From assembly GCA_964019165.1 (NCBI GenBank), contig OZ025269.1, forward strand, positions 3,268,084 through 3,332,083: DNA of 64,000 nt. Reading direction: 5' to 3'. Origin of the DNA: Mastigias papua (Eukaryota > Cnidaria > Scyphozoa > Rhizostomeae > Mastigiidae). Shown in pieces: positions 34,846-59,338 of this stretch. How positions within the stretch are numbered: position 1 is the first letter of the stretch; each line of letters starts with the position of its first letter. A program made the position numbers and the translations under genes. The notes below the pieces were generated by a model. It saw nothing but the letters and a program-made list of their open reading frames with translations. It searched no databases and was not told the DNA's origin.

Positions 34846-35616
34846 TTTATTTATTCATGTACACACCTACACATATACATATATTATTTTTATACATACA
34901 TACATGTGCATATTTACATTTATTTACATTTCAAAACACTAATGAAAGAGACTATTTCTGAAGCTAAATTGATTATCCTGGGCTATAAGACATTAACAGG
35001 ATGGAACATCAGACCGCTGATGGTTGAACTGTTTACTGTGATAACTGAAACATTGACAAATGATATACTAGCAAAAAGGTGCATGAATTCCCAAGCATAG
35101 TAAGATATTTATGCGCTAATTGAGGACACAATAAAATACCTTATAAGTATATTTCTAAGGCAGATTGGCATGAACTAAGGGAGTGAGAGAGCCTAAACAG
35201 CTGACAGCTATGTAACTCTAATCTCTTCGCTAAGAGAAAGAGATAACTTATTTCTATATGTCTATCAACCTTTTAATCTAGAAAACTACACAAGGACGAA
35301 TAAACATAACAAGTAGAAATGAAAATAAATAAATAGCATATATAATATTGAATACGTTAACGAGAGTTAACATCTTTGAAAGACATAACTATATACACTG
35401 GAATAAGTAAACCAGAGAGCGTATACCGTACAAAACAGAGGACGCGAGGGTTCCTCAACAAAACAGGCATAAGATAACAGGTACATTACGAACAAGAACA
35501 ACTGCCATTATTAGAGTTATTGAATGGGGAACGAATTCTGAAGATGGATGGTGACTGTTCTTTCTAATTAACTGAAGGAGATACACTGATGAAGAGCTGT
35601 AACAAAAATATAGCCA

Positions 35617-43968
<8,352 letters not shown>

Positions 43969-44809
43969 CTAGATGAAGATCATCAAAGGAATATTATTAC
44001 CAAAACTAACAACAAGGCACAAATACTGTTACACTTAGTGCAGTACTAAAGTTGTCTATATCTCAAAAAAGCAAGAAACTTCTCTAGCATACTAAAACGC
44101 TTTCCAGAATGCTAAAAGAATGTTCCTGCTTTTTTAAGCTAAAGTGAATTTCTCTAGTACCAACAGACCCACACTAATATTCTATTGCCACATAGCAAAT
44201 AGTGATGGTAAGCCGTTTGCAGGGAGGTAAATTTAAATAGTGTTCTACAGCAATCATGATTAGGAATTCTAACCAATTATGAAATAAAGCAAGGAATATT
44301 TCATTGTATTGTATTCACTTAATTTGAATTATTTTGCGATTATTGTCCTTCAGCACAGGCTGTTTTTCAATGACTTCACTGGTGTACTTTCCACTTCCTA
44401 CAAGAAGTGTTGCTAAATTTCTTTATATGAATCACTGAGTACAAGTCTTCTGTTTTATTCAAGACTACTACCATTCTTGCTTGCCCCACGTGCCCGGGCG
44501 CCCCCCTCACTACTGCGGAGTATGGGATTTTTTGTGTATTTGCTAGGCGTGCACGCTTGTAGGTAATGTATAGGATTTCAACTGTAGCACACCAAGAAAG
44601 AGCCATCGTCCACGCCGGACATCTCTGGCGTAGGCTGCAAGGATGTATGTACACGAAGTGCACACAGACTTCATAATGTCCGTTATTTCCCCTCTTGGGG
44701 TTTTACTTGGAAACATTGAGATGAACAACAGATAAAAAGAATAAAATAACAGAATAAAGATGAATAAATACATCACTAAAAGTAGCCAAATTCAGCAACT
44801 GCTTCATAC

Positions 44810-45000
44810 CTAAGGTTTAGTAGTAGCTTCACTTCAAGGATTCGTTATTCCTGTCCAGGGAAGAAGTGCCATCATCAGCATGAAAAAGCGCGGCAAATAT
44901 ATTGGGAACGAGGCTAATAACTCCTGTGCTTTGAGATCTGCCTCGACTGGAAAAACGCTGCCAAAGAGATCAATAAATTCTCTTCTGGAGAAAGATCTCT
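44810..45000 (-). other. Possible 5' exon of the charged-protein gene
   Basis: A strong acceptor (TTTTCTTGCAG) opens at 45000 and a donor (CCTTAG|gtatga) closes at 44810. The longest frame (RSFSRREFIDLFGSVF ..., about 54 codons) ends in TGA inside the exon, and the other frames also stop. It could be a non-coding leader exon for the gene starting at 43967, or a terminal exon of an unseen transcript. Confidence 0.3.
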
Positions 45001-45364
45001 CTGCAAGAAAAATTCCAAGAAACAAACATCAAACAACAATGTGACTGTAAGAAGAGACAAGAAAAAATGCAAGGATAAAACAGAACACAGATCTTTTTTC
45101 CACGAATTGTAAAACAATGTAAACTATACACAAAATTTTTACAACCAAATTTTTCGAAAAATATGAACAGCAAACTTCAAATAAATTTACCCAAAAAATT
45201 CTAGTGTATTTAAATCCACAATCACTACTATTACTTCACATAAATGTCCAAACTCTCAATCTACAGTTTATTTCAAATGCTATTTGGAATCGAGTATTCT
45301 GATCTGAATGCTATCCATTAGCAAGTCAAAACCTACAGGAAACAAACTACTTAACAAAACCTTG

Positions 45365-45480
45365 CGATCGATACAAACTAAAGACGAAAAAGAAAGATCT
45401 CTGAGAGACAAAACATGGTGATCGATACAAATTAAAGATGCAAAGAAAGGCCTCTGAGAGACAAACCATTGTGATTGATA
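45365..45480. repeat. About 57-bp imperfect tandem duplication
   Basis: The block beginning GATCGATACAAACTAAAGA and ending CTCTGAGAGACAAAACATGG is followed at once by a second version (GATCGATACAAATTAAAGA ... CTCTGAGAGACAAACCATTG) and the start of a third. Confidence 0.85.
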
Positions 45481-45529
45481 TAAACCAATGCAGATACAGG
45501 GGAGTAAAATCAGGCCTTTCAATGAGTAA

Positions 45530-45725
45530 ATAGGACGCGCGCAGCCAATCGCGCGCGTGGGATCATTTGCGTGCGCTAAACAGTCAATTTTTAGAGCTTT
45601 CCTTAGTGCTCGCATGCATACTTTTCATAAAGTTGGAGCGAGCTACAAATCGAGCGCGTGAACTGAGCTGGGCACGTGCCTGCGCGCTCGTGCGCGATCG
45701 CGAGCGTCTCATTGACAGGCCAGTA
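45530..45725. promoter_or_regulatory. CpG-rich patch, possible promoter
   Basis: In otherwise AT-rich DNA this ~200-bp segment is dense in CpG (GGACGCGCGCAGCCAATCGC; GCGCGCTCGTGCGCGATCGC) and holds a CCAAT box. It lies between the 3' end of the 46-56 kb gene and the start of the 35.6-44 kb gene on the same strand, where a promoter for the latter would be expected. Confidence 0.35.
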
Positions 45726-46083
45726 AAATGCAAGTCGCTGTGGCACTCGGTATCATTGTGATGTATCCTCATCCACACTAACAGAATGTGGCAGGCTACT
45801 GTACAATGTCTCAACATGCAATACAACACTGGAACAAATGCTCTCAGAAATCGACCTCATTATCCATATATTAATAAATAGTGGAGCTCCACAAGGATAC
45901 TCACTAGAGCTACAAAAACACTGCAAAAACAATGAAAGGCGAAACATAAACATCTCCACAAGACAACAACATTTCAAAATTGATAATTCCCCTATTCTCA
46001 ACTACAAATTTTCAACAAAATTAATTTTCACTGAATTTTCTGACCTGTAAAAGACAAGTCTACCGACCCTACTTAAGCGAGTT

Positions 46084-49000
46084 CTATTGACTACCATTTA
46101 ATTTCAATTCAACTAACTTTACAATTGTATTGGAATAATGTTCTAGCAAGTTAACGACATGTTTCGTTTTATCACTCTCCGTATTGTCCGCATCCATTAC
46201 AGAAATAACACCCTTTGCGTAATCGTCAAGACTATTTGAACCAGTTGAGGCTTCATCTTGTTTTAGTTGGCTGCGATGCTCCTTCGCAGTACCAATCAAT
46301 GAGTCGTATGTATTTGACAATAGTCTAATAATCTTGGTTTTTGCATCACTGTCTTGCATTGAAATAGCCTGCAAAGTTAAAACATCCGATCGATAATTTC
46401 TGCAAATTGCGAATATCTGAAGCTATAAGATCAAAGCTCTACATACCAAACAGTCTTCAGATGAGAACAAAATTAATTTATTTTCAGTTCTTCTCTCTTT
46501 AAATACGAGGTTCTCCAGGGTTAAGTACCAGGATGTGAAACAATGCAGAATGGAAAACATGAGAAGTGAATCAACCCTTGTTAACCTCGATCTGTAGATA
46601 GTGCTACGATAAGGATGCTAAGGACAATGGCTCACTTGGCCTAAATCAAATCGTAGATGAGGAGGAAAGGAATATAGTATACAGCTGCAAATAATAGCAA
46701 GAGGCATTTTGCAATGTAAAACGAAGGGTGGTAAAAATCATAAAAATTACTGATATAGGTTGGTATTAATAATGTTTTGATTCAAAGGCTTCATCGTCGA
46801 AATAAGAAAATATTGTTTAAATTCCACCCTACGATCTAAAACATTATTGAATATAACACGAGATAACATGCAATAAAACGAAAATAAAATGCAAAAAGTC
46901 CCCTCAAAGGCTAAAAAGTGACTTAATCAATGAACATTTTACAGGTCTGTAGTCGAAAGGACAAAGCGAAACAGAGGTAAATATAGCTAAAGGCTAAACG
47001 TACTTTTCCCTGAAATTGTACCACGGCTGCGAATGACTTCATAGCATCATCAATCAGTTTTTCACATTCCACTGTACTAGCTGGAATAAAAATATTGCAA
47101 TCATACAAACCAATCATAATGAAGAGTAACCTCGATACATTCTATGATAATGGTAAAGTTGGACTGCGACATCAATTTCTATTTTCAAATATTTGAGAAA
47201 CAATTGTTGTTGTTTCTTATAAACCAAAAAATCAATTAACTTTTTAACGTCAAGATTTCTCATCAACTTTAGTCTAAAAAATAGAAAGATATAAACTTCG
47301 CTGACACGATTTTTGCGGATGAAATGATTCCCTGCTGCTTTAATCTTAGAGAATCCAGTACCCGGATTCTAGTACAGATCATGATCTAAGTAAAAAGCTT
47401 GTTTGAGAAGGTCATTATTACTTTCAGATTCTGCAACGTCAGATTCTTCTTTCTCAGTATCCGCAACAGGCTGTCCATGCTTCCTTTCAACAATGGGCTC
47501 TGTTCCATGTGACTGCAAGAACAAGGAATAAATGCACTGTAATCGTAATAGAAAAGATAAAAAGACAAAAACAAACTTCATACAAAGCGCAGTAGTCTCA
47601 TACTCATATGTCAATTCTCGAATGACCAGATCAAAATGAAAGAAACTCAGGGTATTCCAACAATTCAGTCAAAACACCAGAAGTGAAAAGCCGACCTAAT
47701 CTAAACATAATATACATACCACTGAGTCTTTGTCAGTCTGATGTGATTTTGCACGGCATGTTTCCTTTACTTCCTCCCGTTCTTCTGCTGAAGAAACTAC
47801 AGCAGTTTCAATGTCGGCAGCACGTCGGTCCTGAGAAGCTTCAATATTTTCATGGCTGATATTTTCTGTTACTTGTGCATCATGATCAACCATTTTGGCA
47901 TTTTCATCTGTTTGAAATAAAAAGACTTTATACATACACATAGACATCTTTCTGCTAAGGCTAACATGTAGTATATACACTTAGTTTCCATGGGTTGTAT
48001 AAATATAAGTCCTATTATGAGTTCTAGAATATACAAGCCAGTTGTCCTTAGTTCTTAGAAGTAAAACAGGCGCAAATCATTTCCGGTTATGATAAAGGGT
48101 GAGAGGAAGCCTGGGATATCAGCATAGAGAGAAGATTCTTCTACTACCCTTAAAGAGGTGGCTAGCAAGTTAAGAACGAAATATGACAATATTAATAATA
48201 ATTATATGTAGCAGACCAGTATCCGAGAGTGCTCGATATGTGAAACAAAGAGCTCTCTCGAATATAACATCACTTTGTGCCGTATGAAATAGTCTATCCT
48301 AAAGAAATTTGCTTTTTTCTTCATCTGAACGTTGGCAATGCCTTCAAGTTCCTGATTTTCTGGGCATTCTGATACTCGAAATTCTTATAAAGGAGTACCA
48401 TACAAGCAGGAAGGTATAATATAACAAGAATGATACTGTCCACTTACTTGTTTCAATTGGTTTTTCCGTAAATATAACTGTATTATCTAGCCATGATTTC
48501 TTACTATCGCTACTCTTGACACTGTCATCTATATCAATATCACGAACTATCAATGATGTAGTAATCGGTTCTTTGACATTTTCTGCTATTTGACGGGATT
48601 TTTTCGCAGGTTTCTCCTCAGCCACTGGGCCCTGATTTAAGGTCAATTTCTCCATTTTGACATCGTCATCAATCTCTGTATCTGAATGTGGTTGGCTACA
48701 ATGATTTCTTACGACTTCCTCTAACGATATCTGAGACGTCAGCACAAGCGACTTAGGGCGATTCTGCAATCGAGGTCTATCGCCCGATTTCTTTGGTTTT
48801 CGCCTCGGCACGTTATGTGTTGGGGATTCTTTATGCACTTGGCTAAGAGGTTTCTCATCCCTAAAATGACTTAAACTGTGTTTAGCTCTTACTGGCGATG
48901 TGACTGGCGAAATACCAGGGCTCCTATTTGAGAAAGGCTTAGTAGCCTTTACAGCCATTGACTGGTTATTAAAATGAAGCTCTGGCTTCTGTTTTGGGGT

Positions 49001-52000
49001 ACTACTTCGCATATTGAATAAGCTAATTAAATCTGACGTTGTCTTTTCACGCTCCGATGGGCTGATCGATGATGAGCTGCTACCTCTTATGTGTTTGACT
49101 CTATCTTTCGTTAGCAGATCTTCAGATAACTTCCCTTCCTTTACTACCCGTAAATCCATATGGCTTTCAGCTGCTATGCCAGATACTCTCCGAGCGCCGG
49201 CAGTTTTTCGACTTACTTTGCCAGAAGATGAGGCCTAAAAGATAATAAATTAGCAACCCAGATTAAGCAGCAAAAATTGAAACTAAATATAGCATTGGAA
49301 AGTTGACTAGACTGTGACCATTCCTTGTGTTTTGCCTTAAAATCTGAAATGTATAACATTGAACTAAAAACACAAATTAGCATATTCGATATTAGGAACT
49401 AAACATTGTTAGTATATTCTGAATAAGATGAATAAAGTCTTAAGATAATTTGCCAAAGTCATCAGGAAAAAAGACTTGAATCCTCTCGTCCAAAAGTTAT
49501 CCTAAGTTACTTCATAAGTCATATTTTAATACCAACGTAATTGTTATTCTAAGTTTATTTGTATTTAGTTTAATTGTTTTTATTTTTATTACAACAATGC
49601 AATAGAACAATCTCAAATTTGACACTACCATATCAATGACACGACTTGATGAACTACAAATCTTTGTTCTAATTTGAAGCCGTAGACACTATTGAATTGG
49701 AGTATTTGATTGATAAAAAGAGAAGACATCTTGATCCTCAGACAAGAAAAACTTCAGGCATTAAGTGGGTACAGTTGATGTACTACAATAATCGTCAACT
49801 GTGCAATTTGTGTGATCTATCAGTGATACTCAATCGATGAATTGGAGACTTTGATATGATGACATTAAACAGTACAACTAATACTGCAACTGGATTATAC
49901 TAAAAAGCAAACAAACAATAAGAGAAACCAACGCATTGATGCAATTCATTCAATTTAGTGACGTTTCAAAATAATTCCAGATAAGATGAAGTTTGCTTTG
50001 AAGTATAGACTCCATAACCACCAAATCACTGGCATGGTAAATAGCTTTCAGATACGATAATTTGGAACAAGGCCTGCTCAGCCGTATCGAGTAGAAGCAC
50101 AATGATGTACATACCCCAAGTGAAAGATTTGGCTCAGATTTCGCGGTCAGTTTTTTCACTCTCTTTGCCTCCTTCGATGGCATTGATCGCAAAATTGATG
50201 TCCCATAATTCTGATTCTGATCTATTACTCTCTTAAACTATAAAAGGAAAATTACAGCAATGATTAAATAAATCACTATATCTATCACTTAGTCCATGGT
50301 CTTACTTAGTCCATGGCTATAGTCCATCACCTAGTCCGCATCTTAGTCCATGGTTTACAAATGCATGCTATTGAAAATTTCCGATTTACAACTTCACTTC
50401 ACACTACTCTGACTCTTCCACGCAATTTAGTATAAACACTTAAAATTTATTTTACATACATGTTTCATACCCTGCTGATGATGAGGCATCCTGTTCGCAT
50501 TGTATCCCACCCATGTGAAATATTTCAAACCTTAAATTACTGATATTGGGGCACCCTTTTAAAGCATTTTCCACCCGCGAGCAATTATGCCTTATTCAAA
50601 TAATGTGAAATGAGGCACTCTCATAACACAGTTTCCACCCATTGGCTAATATTTTTAATGCTCAAAAGGCAGCATCTGTAATGAATTCGAATAACCAGAC
50701 ACCTATGACACTGCGGAGCAAACAAATAGCGATAAGGCTGTATGACTAACAAACATGGCCTTTAAAACGATGCAAAACTTTGTTCATCTTAATGAATTTT
50801 CCAGATTTCCCGAGGAAAGAGAAAAAACTATAGATGGAAGCTTACCGAGTCTATGCGCTTTCTTTGCTCTTCGGTCAGTTGAGAAGATTTGCTGCAAGTA
50901 TGCAAGGGAAATTAACTAAATACAAGCAAATATAACTGCAAACAGATGCAAAAAGGATGACGATAGTTGATGAAATATGTGTCATTGATTATAACCATCA
51001 TTCAAATGGCATTAAGACAAGCGTATTGTGATAAGACTACTTACTTCTACCTGAAATATTTCACCAAAAATAATCATATTTCGATTGGTATATCTAATGT
51101 TTCGTGGGAAAGGGAATATACTTCTCTTGGTCCAAAAACTCTCATTGGGACAGTAAACAACCTAATAGCTACTCCTATGTTCCTAATAAACATGGGGGGA
51201 ATCAGAAATATTTCTTAAACCTTATAGTAGATGGGGAGTCTTAAAACTGGGGAGTAGGAAATACCTATAAAATCTGATGACAATTAAATTGTCTATTGCG
51301 CTTCCCACAAGCAATAAACGATACAATCATTTGGTGAAAGAACCGATCATTCGGTCAAAAATAAACTGTCTTTTCTTAAGGAAAACATTTCCACACCATT
51401 TTCCATTCCTTTCAATTTAATAAACGGGGGGGGGGTCCTAATATGCTCCCAAGGGATTGGAAAAACTTGAAAAATTAATGTGTCCTCCTATTTATGGAGA
51501 TAATTAAGTTTCGCTCTGCATATACAATTTCAGTAAGACTTAATAAAGGTGTCAAATCCTCACCCGCCTTGAGACTTCTGAGATCTTGACAAAAATTTAG
51601 CAGAGATGCTCGAACGACATCTACTCAAAAAGCTCTGACCTTTCTTCTGCTTCACATCTGGCCCTGGGCTTGAAGAATTCACGTGATAAGAGCCTTCGGC
51701 GTTGTTTTCATCACTGTCATCTTCGGCCAAATACTCAAAATGCTGTTCCAATGGCGACTGAATTGAATCATCCGCATCTTCATGTTCCGAATGCAGGTTC
51801 TCACTATCAGATAGCTCTTCTTCTTCCTCCTCTTCTTCAATCGAATCAGAATCAACCGCGTTGTCCTCTTCATCTGCAAGCGTGTCAAAATGAAAAAAAT
51901 ATATCCCCAAACAGATACAAAATCATCATAGGGGTACACTCCAGATAGCTGAGGCAGCAGTAGGAAGATAATCTAAACAGAAAACCAGTCTAGCAATCTT

Positions 52001-54882
52001 CTTTCCCTCCACCGGGAAATATTTTCAATCAACAAACAAAAGTACTGCACAAAGCTAATTTTTCAATTCTAACCCTTGATCAAAAGGAACATTCACATCA
52101 TTACAAACAAACTCAAGGCACAATCAGCTATCTTGGTGATTATACATGGAAACCTTTCAAGAGAACATTCACAATATGACTTCTTTCCAGGAGCCTACTA
52201 CATGATTCAAATAAACCTATTTACCTCTTTGCTGCGATTTTTTCGTTCCTCTTAGATCCTCACTTCTAGCTTACTTGCAGGCACAAGCCAGCGCTGAAAA
52301 GCTGGTGTGGAAACGCCGCACAAAGATTCCAAATCCCGACATTGTTCAACGTCCCCCTTCTACCAAGCACCGAGAGTACACACTTATCAATAGATAGCCA
52401 CTAATAAAATCTCAACTATTGATTGCCTTGCCTCAAACTGTCTATCTTTTCTAGATTTTAGGCAAATATTTGCTTTCATTATTTTTGGATGGGCAGAGAA
52501 GGGCGAGATCTTTTAGTTGAGAGGCCAATGTCCCTATGTCCCGCACTGTGCATCGTGCCTGCATAAAACAGATGGCATAACCCTATCTAAATTATATATT
52601 TGTATTATCAGCAATTATTTTACTACAGTCTTTTCAAATGGGACCCTGTTATCGCATTCTCCCCGTTCATCAAATTTTCTTTACTCAACAAGGCCCAAAA
52701 AACAGCGGTCTTTCGACTAGAAGTGGTCATGAAACTTAACACAGTGATCTTGAAGATCAAAATTATTGGTCCAACACCTAGTAGGTATAGCATTTCTGAG
52801 AATTCTCTTGCAAAAACCACACGATTGAAGCATAGTACATTAAAACACAATGTCTTACACAAAAACTACAATTCCTTTGAAAAACTCCCAAAAAATCGTA
52901 AAAACAGACTACAGCTACACTTCTCAACAAATTCTACCTGTCTTATATCAAATCTAATACTATCCAAAAACATAATTCTCTGAGGGATAACGTAAACACA
53001 AAAACGAACACCCAGGGTAATTGAAAAGTGAGAAATATCATACTCGTGTGTCTTTCATCTGGTGTTTCGCTCAGCTAAAAAGAAGCATATGCATGAACTA
53101 ACAAGTAAGTATTAAAAAGAAACTGAGAAATGTTCACTACCTTAGAAGAATAATTTAATGAACTGGTCAGCATACATACAAGTTTCAATAAGGAAAAACT
53201 GTCTGCCCTATACCAGAGTGTTTCGTAATAGGTTGCCAAATCCAGCCCTAGATGTTTCCTAAGTGGTTCGGTAAGTTATTCAACCGCCCAACGACACTAA
53301 CATCTGAGATGAATCAGTTTGAGATGGGAAACTGAATACTAAGGATCTGTGAAGCATGTATACAATTGAGATTCGAGTTTTGAAATTTGAATTTGAAAAA
53401 GGAATCACTCTTTTAATTTGAATTCAATATCTTAATTTTGAACATTCAATTGTGTACAAAGTGAATTATCTCAAAGGATGAATTTTTTTTCAAATTTTCT
53501 CGTGAAGTCTAGCCCGCCTGTGTTTCTTAAATGTTCATTAATTTCCGCCTTGTTTGAATTTCATGTTTCGTATATAATTGCTCCTTACAAATAACAAACG
53601 TATATACTGAGAATCACTAGATCACAAAACATGAAAACGAGCGAAATTCAAAATACCTCAGGGACAACTGCTTTTCGTGACGTATCTGTTGAACTTTTCT
53701 TGGTTTTTACTGAAGATCTCGCAGTAACTTGAAAGCTGCATAGAAAATAAGTCTCCTTAAATCAATAATAGTAGAAGATCACAGCAGAAGCAAAGTTTGA
53801 GTTTACAATTAGGTAAACACTGAAGCCTACTGATAACGCTTTTGATATCCCGGTATTAAATCTGACAGTACAATAAGAATACTATAAGTAGCATTCTTAA
53901 AACTGTTTAATAACGGTGCAGCATTCTTGTTGGAGTTTGCCTGAATTCAAACAAAAAGCTTAAAAACGATCTCTTATCATTGTGTTTTCGATATCACACA
54001 GTCAAAAGGAATATCAAGCGCATAACGAGAAGCATATACAAATTCGTTAACGGTCAATTACTTCATGCAGATAGACTTATATAAGAATTGCTCTTGAAAG
54101 AGAGTAACTCATCTCAAGATTTCCATAACAGTTAGCTAACTTATACAACACGGAATAAAGTTATGAATGGTATAAAGCCCATTTGACAAAAAAGTTTCAG
54201 CAGGGGTTGTCATACGGCGAAAACTAAAAGTAAAACAAGTGGTTATGGTTTCGAAAGCTTAGAATTAATCGTACAGGAATCTTATCAATATGTACCACAT
54301 TATCATATCATATCAGCATACTATCGAAGACAGTATTCAATTATGCTGTACCCATGTATTAATGGATGGGCGCACGCCAAATGACTGGAAGTTCGGTAGT
54401 TTGAGATATCTCATACTAATTCACCCTCTACCCAGCAGCGAATGGATGCTACCGTATGGTTGTATTCGATACCTGGTAGCAACAATGGGGGGATAAAGGC
54501 GGCGAGGAAAATACTCCCCCAAACTAAAAAATGAAATCAATGGTTCATGATAATTATGTCTTCTCCAATATGTACTCTACCAAATTTTGAAGCTCACAAG
54601 GGGAAACTTTACTTCTATTTATCTATCGATGCAGTATTGTGCATTTACAGTTTCATGGGCATAGGAAATGGGGTAATGAGGATATCGCAACCAACCCTCG
54701 TTAAACAGAAAACCATTTCACTCCAGCAACTTCTCCAGAAAAACAATAGCTATTACGGCAAACAGCTTCAGCTCAATGGATAGACAATAATCGACGGGGG
54801 CCACTGTCGTCTACCCCTACCAGTTTTCCTGTTCATTCGGGCAGACAGTATTGCAGTCCCCAAAATTCAAGGTCTACCAACG

Positions 54883-54946
<64 letters not shown>

Positions 54947-55953
54947 ATCGGTCATTTGGAATGGTATAAAAATAAATATGAAGTTTGTTCAGGGATAATG
55001 AATGAAAACGAAATGAATGATAGGACTAATCTATTAACGTACAAACTTTATTGTATTTAAGGGTATTAGCTACAGATTCTTCATTTGATTTGATCTGATT
55101 TGATTTAAAATTCTTAGGGACGGTAGTCACGCCAATCTAAGGATTGATTTACAATGGGCCGTGCTGGAATGTTTCAATAATTATATAAATAAGTTGAACT
55201 GAAAATTTTCATTCTTGTTGTCAGAGTAATATCATTTATACAAATTCACGAGATATTATAAACATAAAAAATTAGCTACATACGTTACTCCGCACCCTGT
55301 TTTACCTTTTAGCCTCAAATTCCCTTCACCAGGAGAGAACTGTGGTATGTCAAATTAAGTAATATACAATAATTTAATCGAATTTAAGACAATTAGAAAT
55401 TTAATTACTAATTTCCACCTACATTTTAACATCATTATCCGCTCCATTTTCTTCTATTTTAAGCTCAGAATTACTGCTACGATCACTCTCTGTATCTCCT
55501 TTTACCTTCACCTCTTCTACATAGTGCACCATGAACAAATCTCCGTTATTCTTTAGATGTGGATACTTGCGGGGCGACTCTTGAAAATCTTCCATGCGTT
55601 TGTTTACAACGATAGCTTTACATTCTGACGGTAAAATAGGAACACTGGTTCGACGGCGCCTCACATTCTCCGGCGAGGAGTAAGCGGTGCGTCTTGTTTT
55701 AGGGGAGGACATCTTACCGTTTACACGTTGCGGATTAGATGACAATATCTCCGCTCGCTTTGGAGATGCAGTAACTCTGTGCCCGAGCTGTTTTCGAGTA
55801 TTCTTTGGGCTTTCGACAGTATTGCTTCTAAAACTTCCAGGCGACGATGAAAGTTTTCTATCACTTGAAGATTTTCTGATTATTTTGTCTTTTATTTTTG
55901 CAAATGTGGTGAGTTTCTTTACGTTTGCTTTATCAGAACTTCGAGCAGAACAG
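46084..55953 (-). CDS. Unrecognised long low-complexity protein, 11 exons (5' end not found)
   Basis: Exons: 55953-55423, 53735-53657, 53074-53044, 51873-51564, 50891-50846, 50237-50115, 49234-48448, 47907-47720, 47512-47376, 47076-47004 and 46368-46084 (TAG). Every junction is GT-AG and every phase matches, giving about 863 codons; exon 1 opens mid-codon, so an upstream exon is missing. The protein is largely disordered. It has a basic Ser-Pro region (SSPKTRRTAYSSPENVRRRR), an acidic run (DSIEEEEEEEELSDSE), further Ser/Pro/Lys-rich tracts (SPGISPVTSPVRAKHS), and a C-terminal helical part likely to form a coiled coil (VVNLLEHYSNTIVKLVELKL). It looks like a nuclear or cytoskeletal scaffold; the SP sites suggest phosphorylation. 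The architecture (many small exons, coiled-coil tail) recalls synaptonemal-complex proteins, but I cannot claim homology. Confidence 0.65.
54885..54943. repeat. (TA)n microsatellite
   Basis: TA array in an intron of the low-complexity-protein gene. Confidence 0.95.
55083..55190 (-). mobile_element. LINE 3' end remnant
   Basis: TTTGATTTGATCTGATTTGA, a pentanucleotide-like tail in plus-strand reading, is followed by sequence similar to 14010-14075 (AGGATTGATTTACAATGGGC against AGGATTGATTTGAAATGGGC). Both are 3' ends of one LINE family in the same orientation. Confidence 0.55.
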
Positions 55954-58737
<2,784 letters not shown>

Positions 58738-58852
58738 CATTACCATCATCATCATTACCATCATAACCACAATCACCATCATCAGCATCATCATCATGAT
58801 CACCTTCGTCATCATCATCATCATGATCACCATCATCGTCATCATCATCATC
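58738..58852. repeat. (CAT)n microsatellite
   Basis: Imperfect ATC/ACC trinucleotide repeats; the His-rich frames across it are artefacts. Confidence 0.9.
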
Positions 58853-59338
58853 GCAACTACCAACATCACATTTATATTATTATCATGGAGATTGTCAATA
58901 TTAATATAACATAAACTAATACGATTTGTTATCCGAATATAACATTTATCCAACTACAACTTGGGATTTCATAATTTAAATGTAATATCCCCATGAGTTT
59001 GGTGAGAACAAAAAGCCACCAAATGAAAAACTGTGCAAAAACTATTTCTACAAGTTAATCCCAAGTTCTCCTTCTATTCACAATTTCGTTGAGTAGATAT
59101 CCAGTCAAATACATCTTAGATCGTGATATTGCACGATTTGATATTCAATGTCAACATCATATTTTACAAGCCTTGCTATTACAATATTTTCCCTCGCTCC
59201 AGCTAATCATGATTTATTATAATGTATTCAAATTAACAAAATTAAATAAAAAATTCGTTATAATTTATACTACAACCAATCGACATTTATCACTAGTACA
59301 TCTGAGATGAAATTGAGCAAAAGTGTATTTTAATGGGA

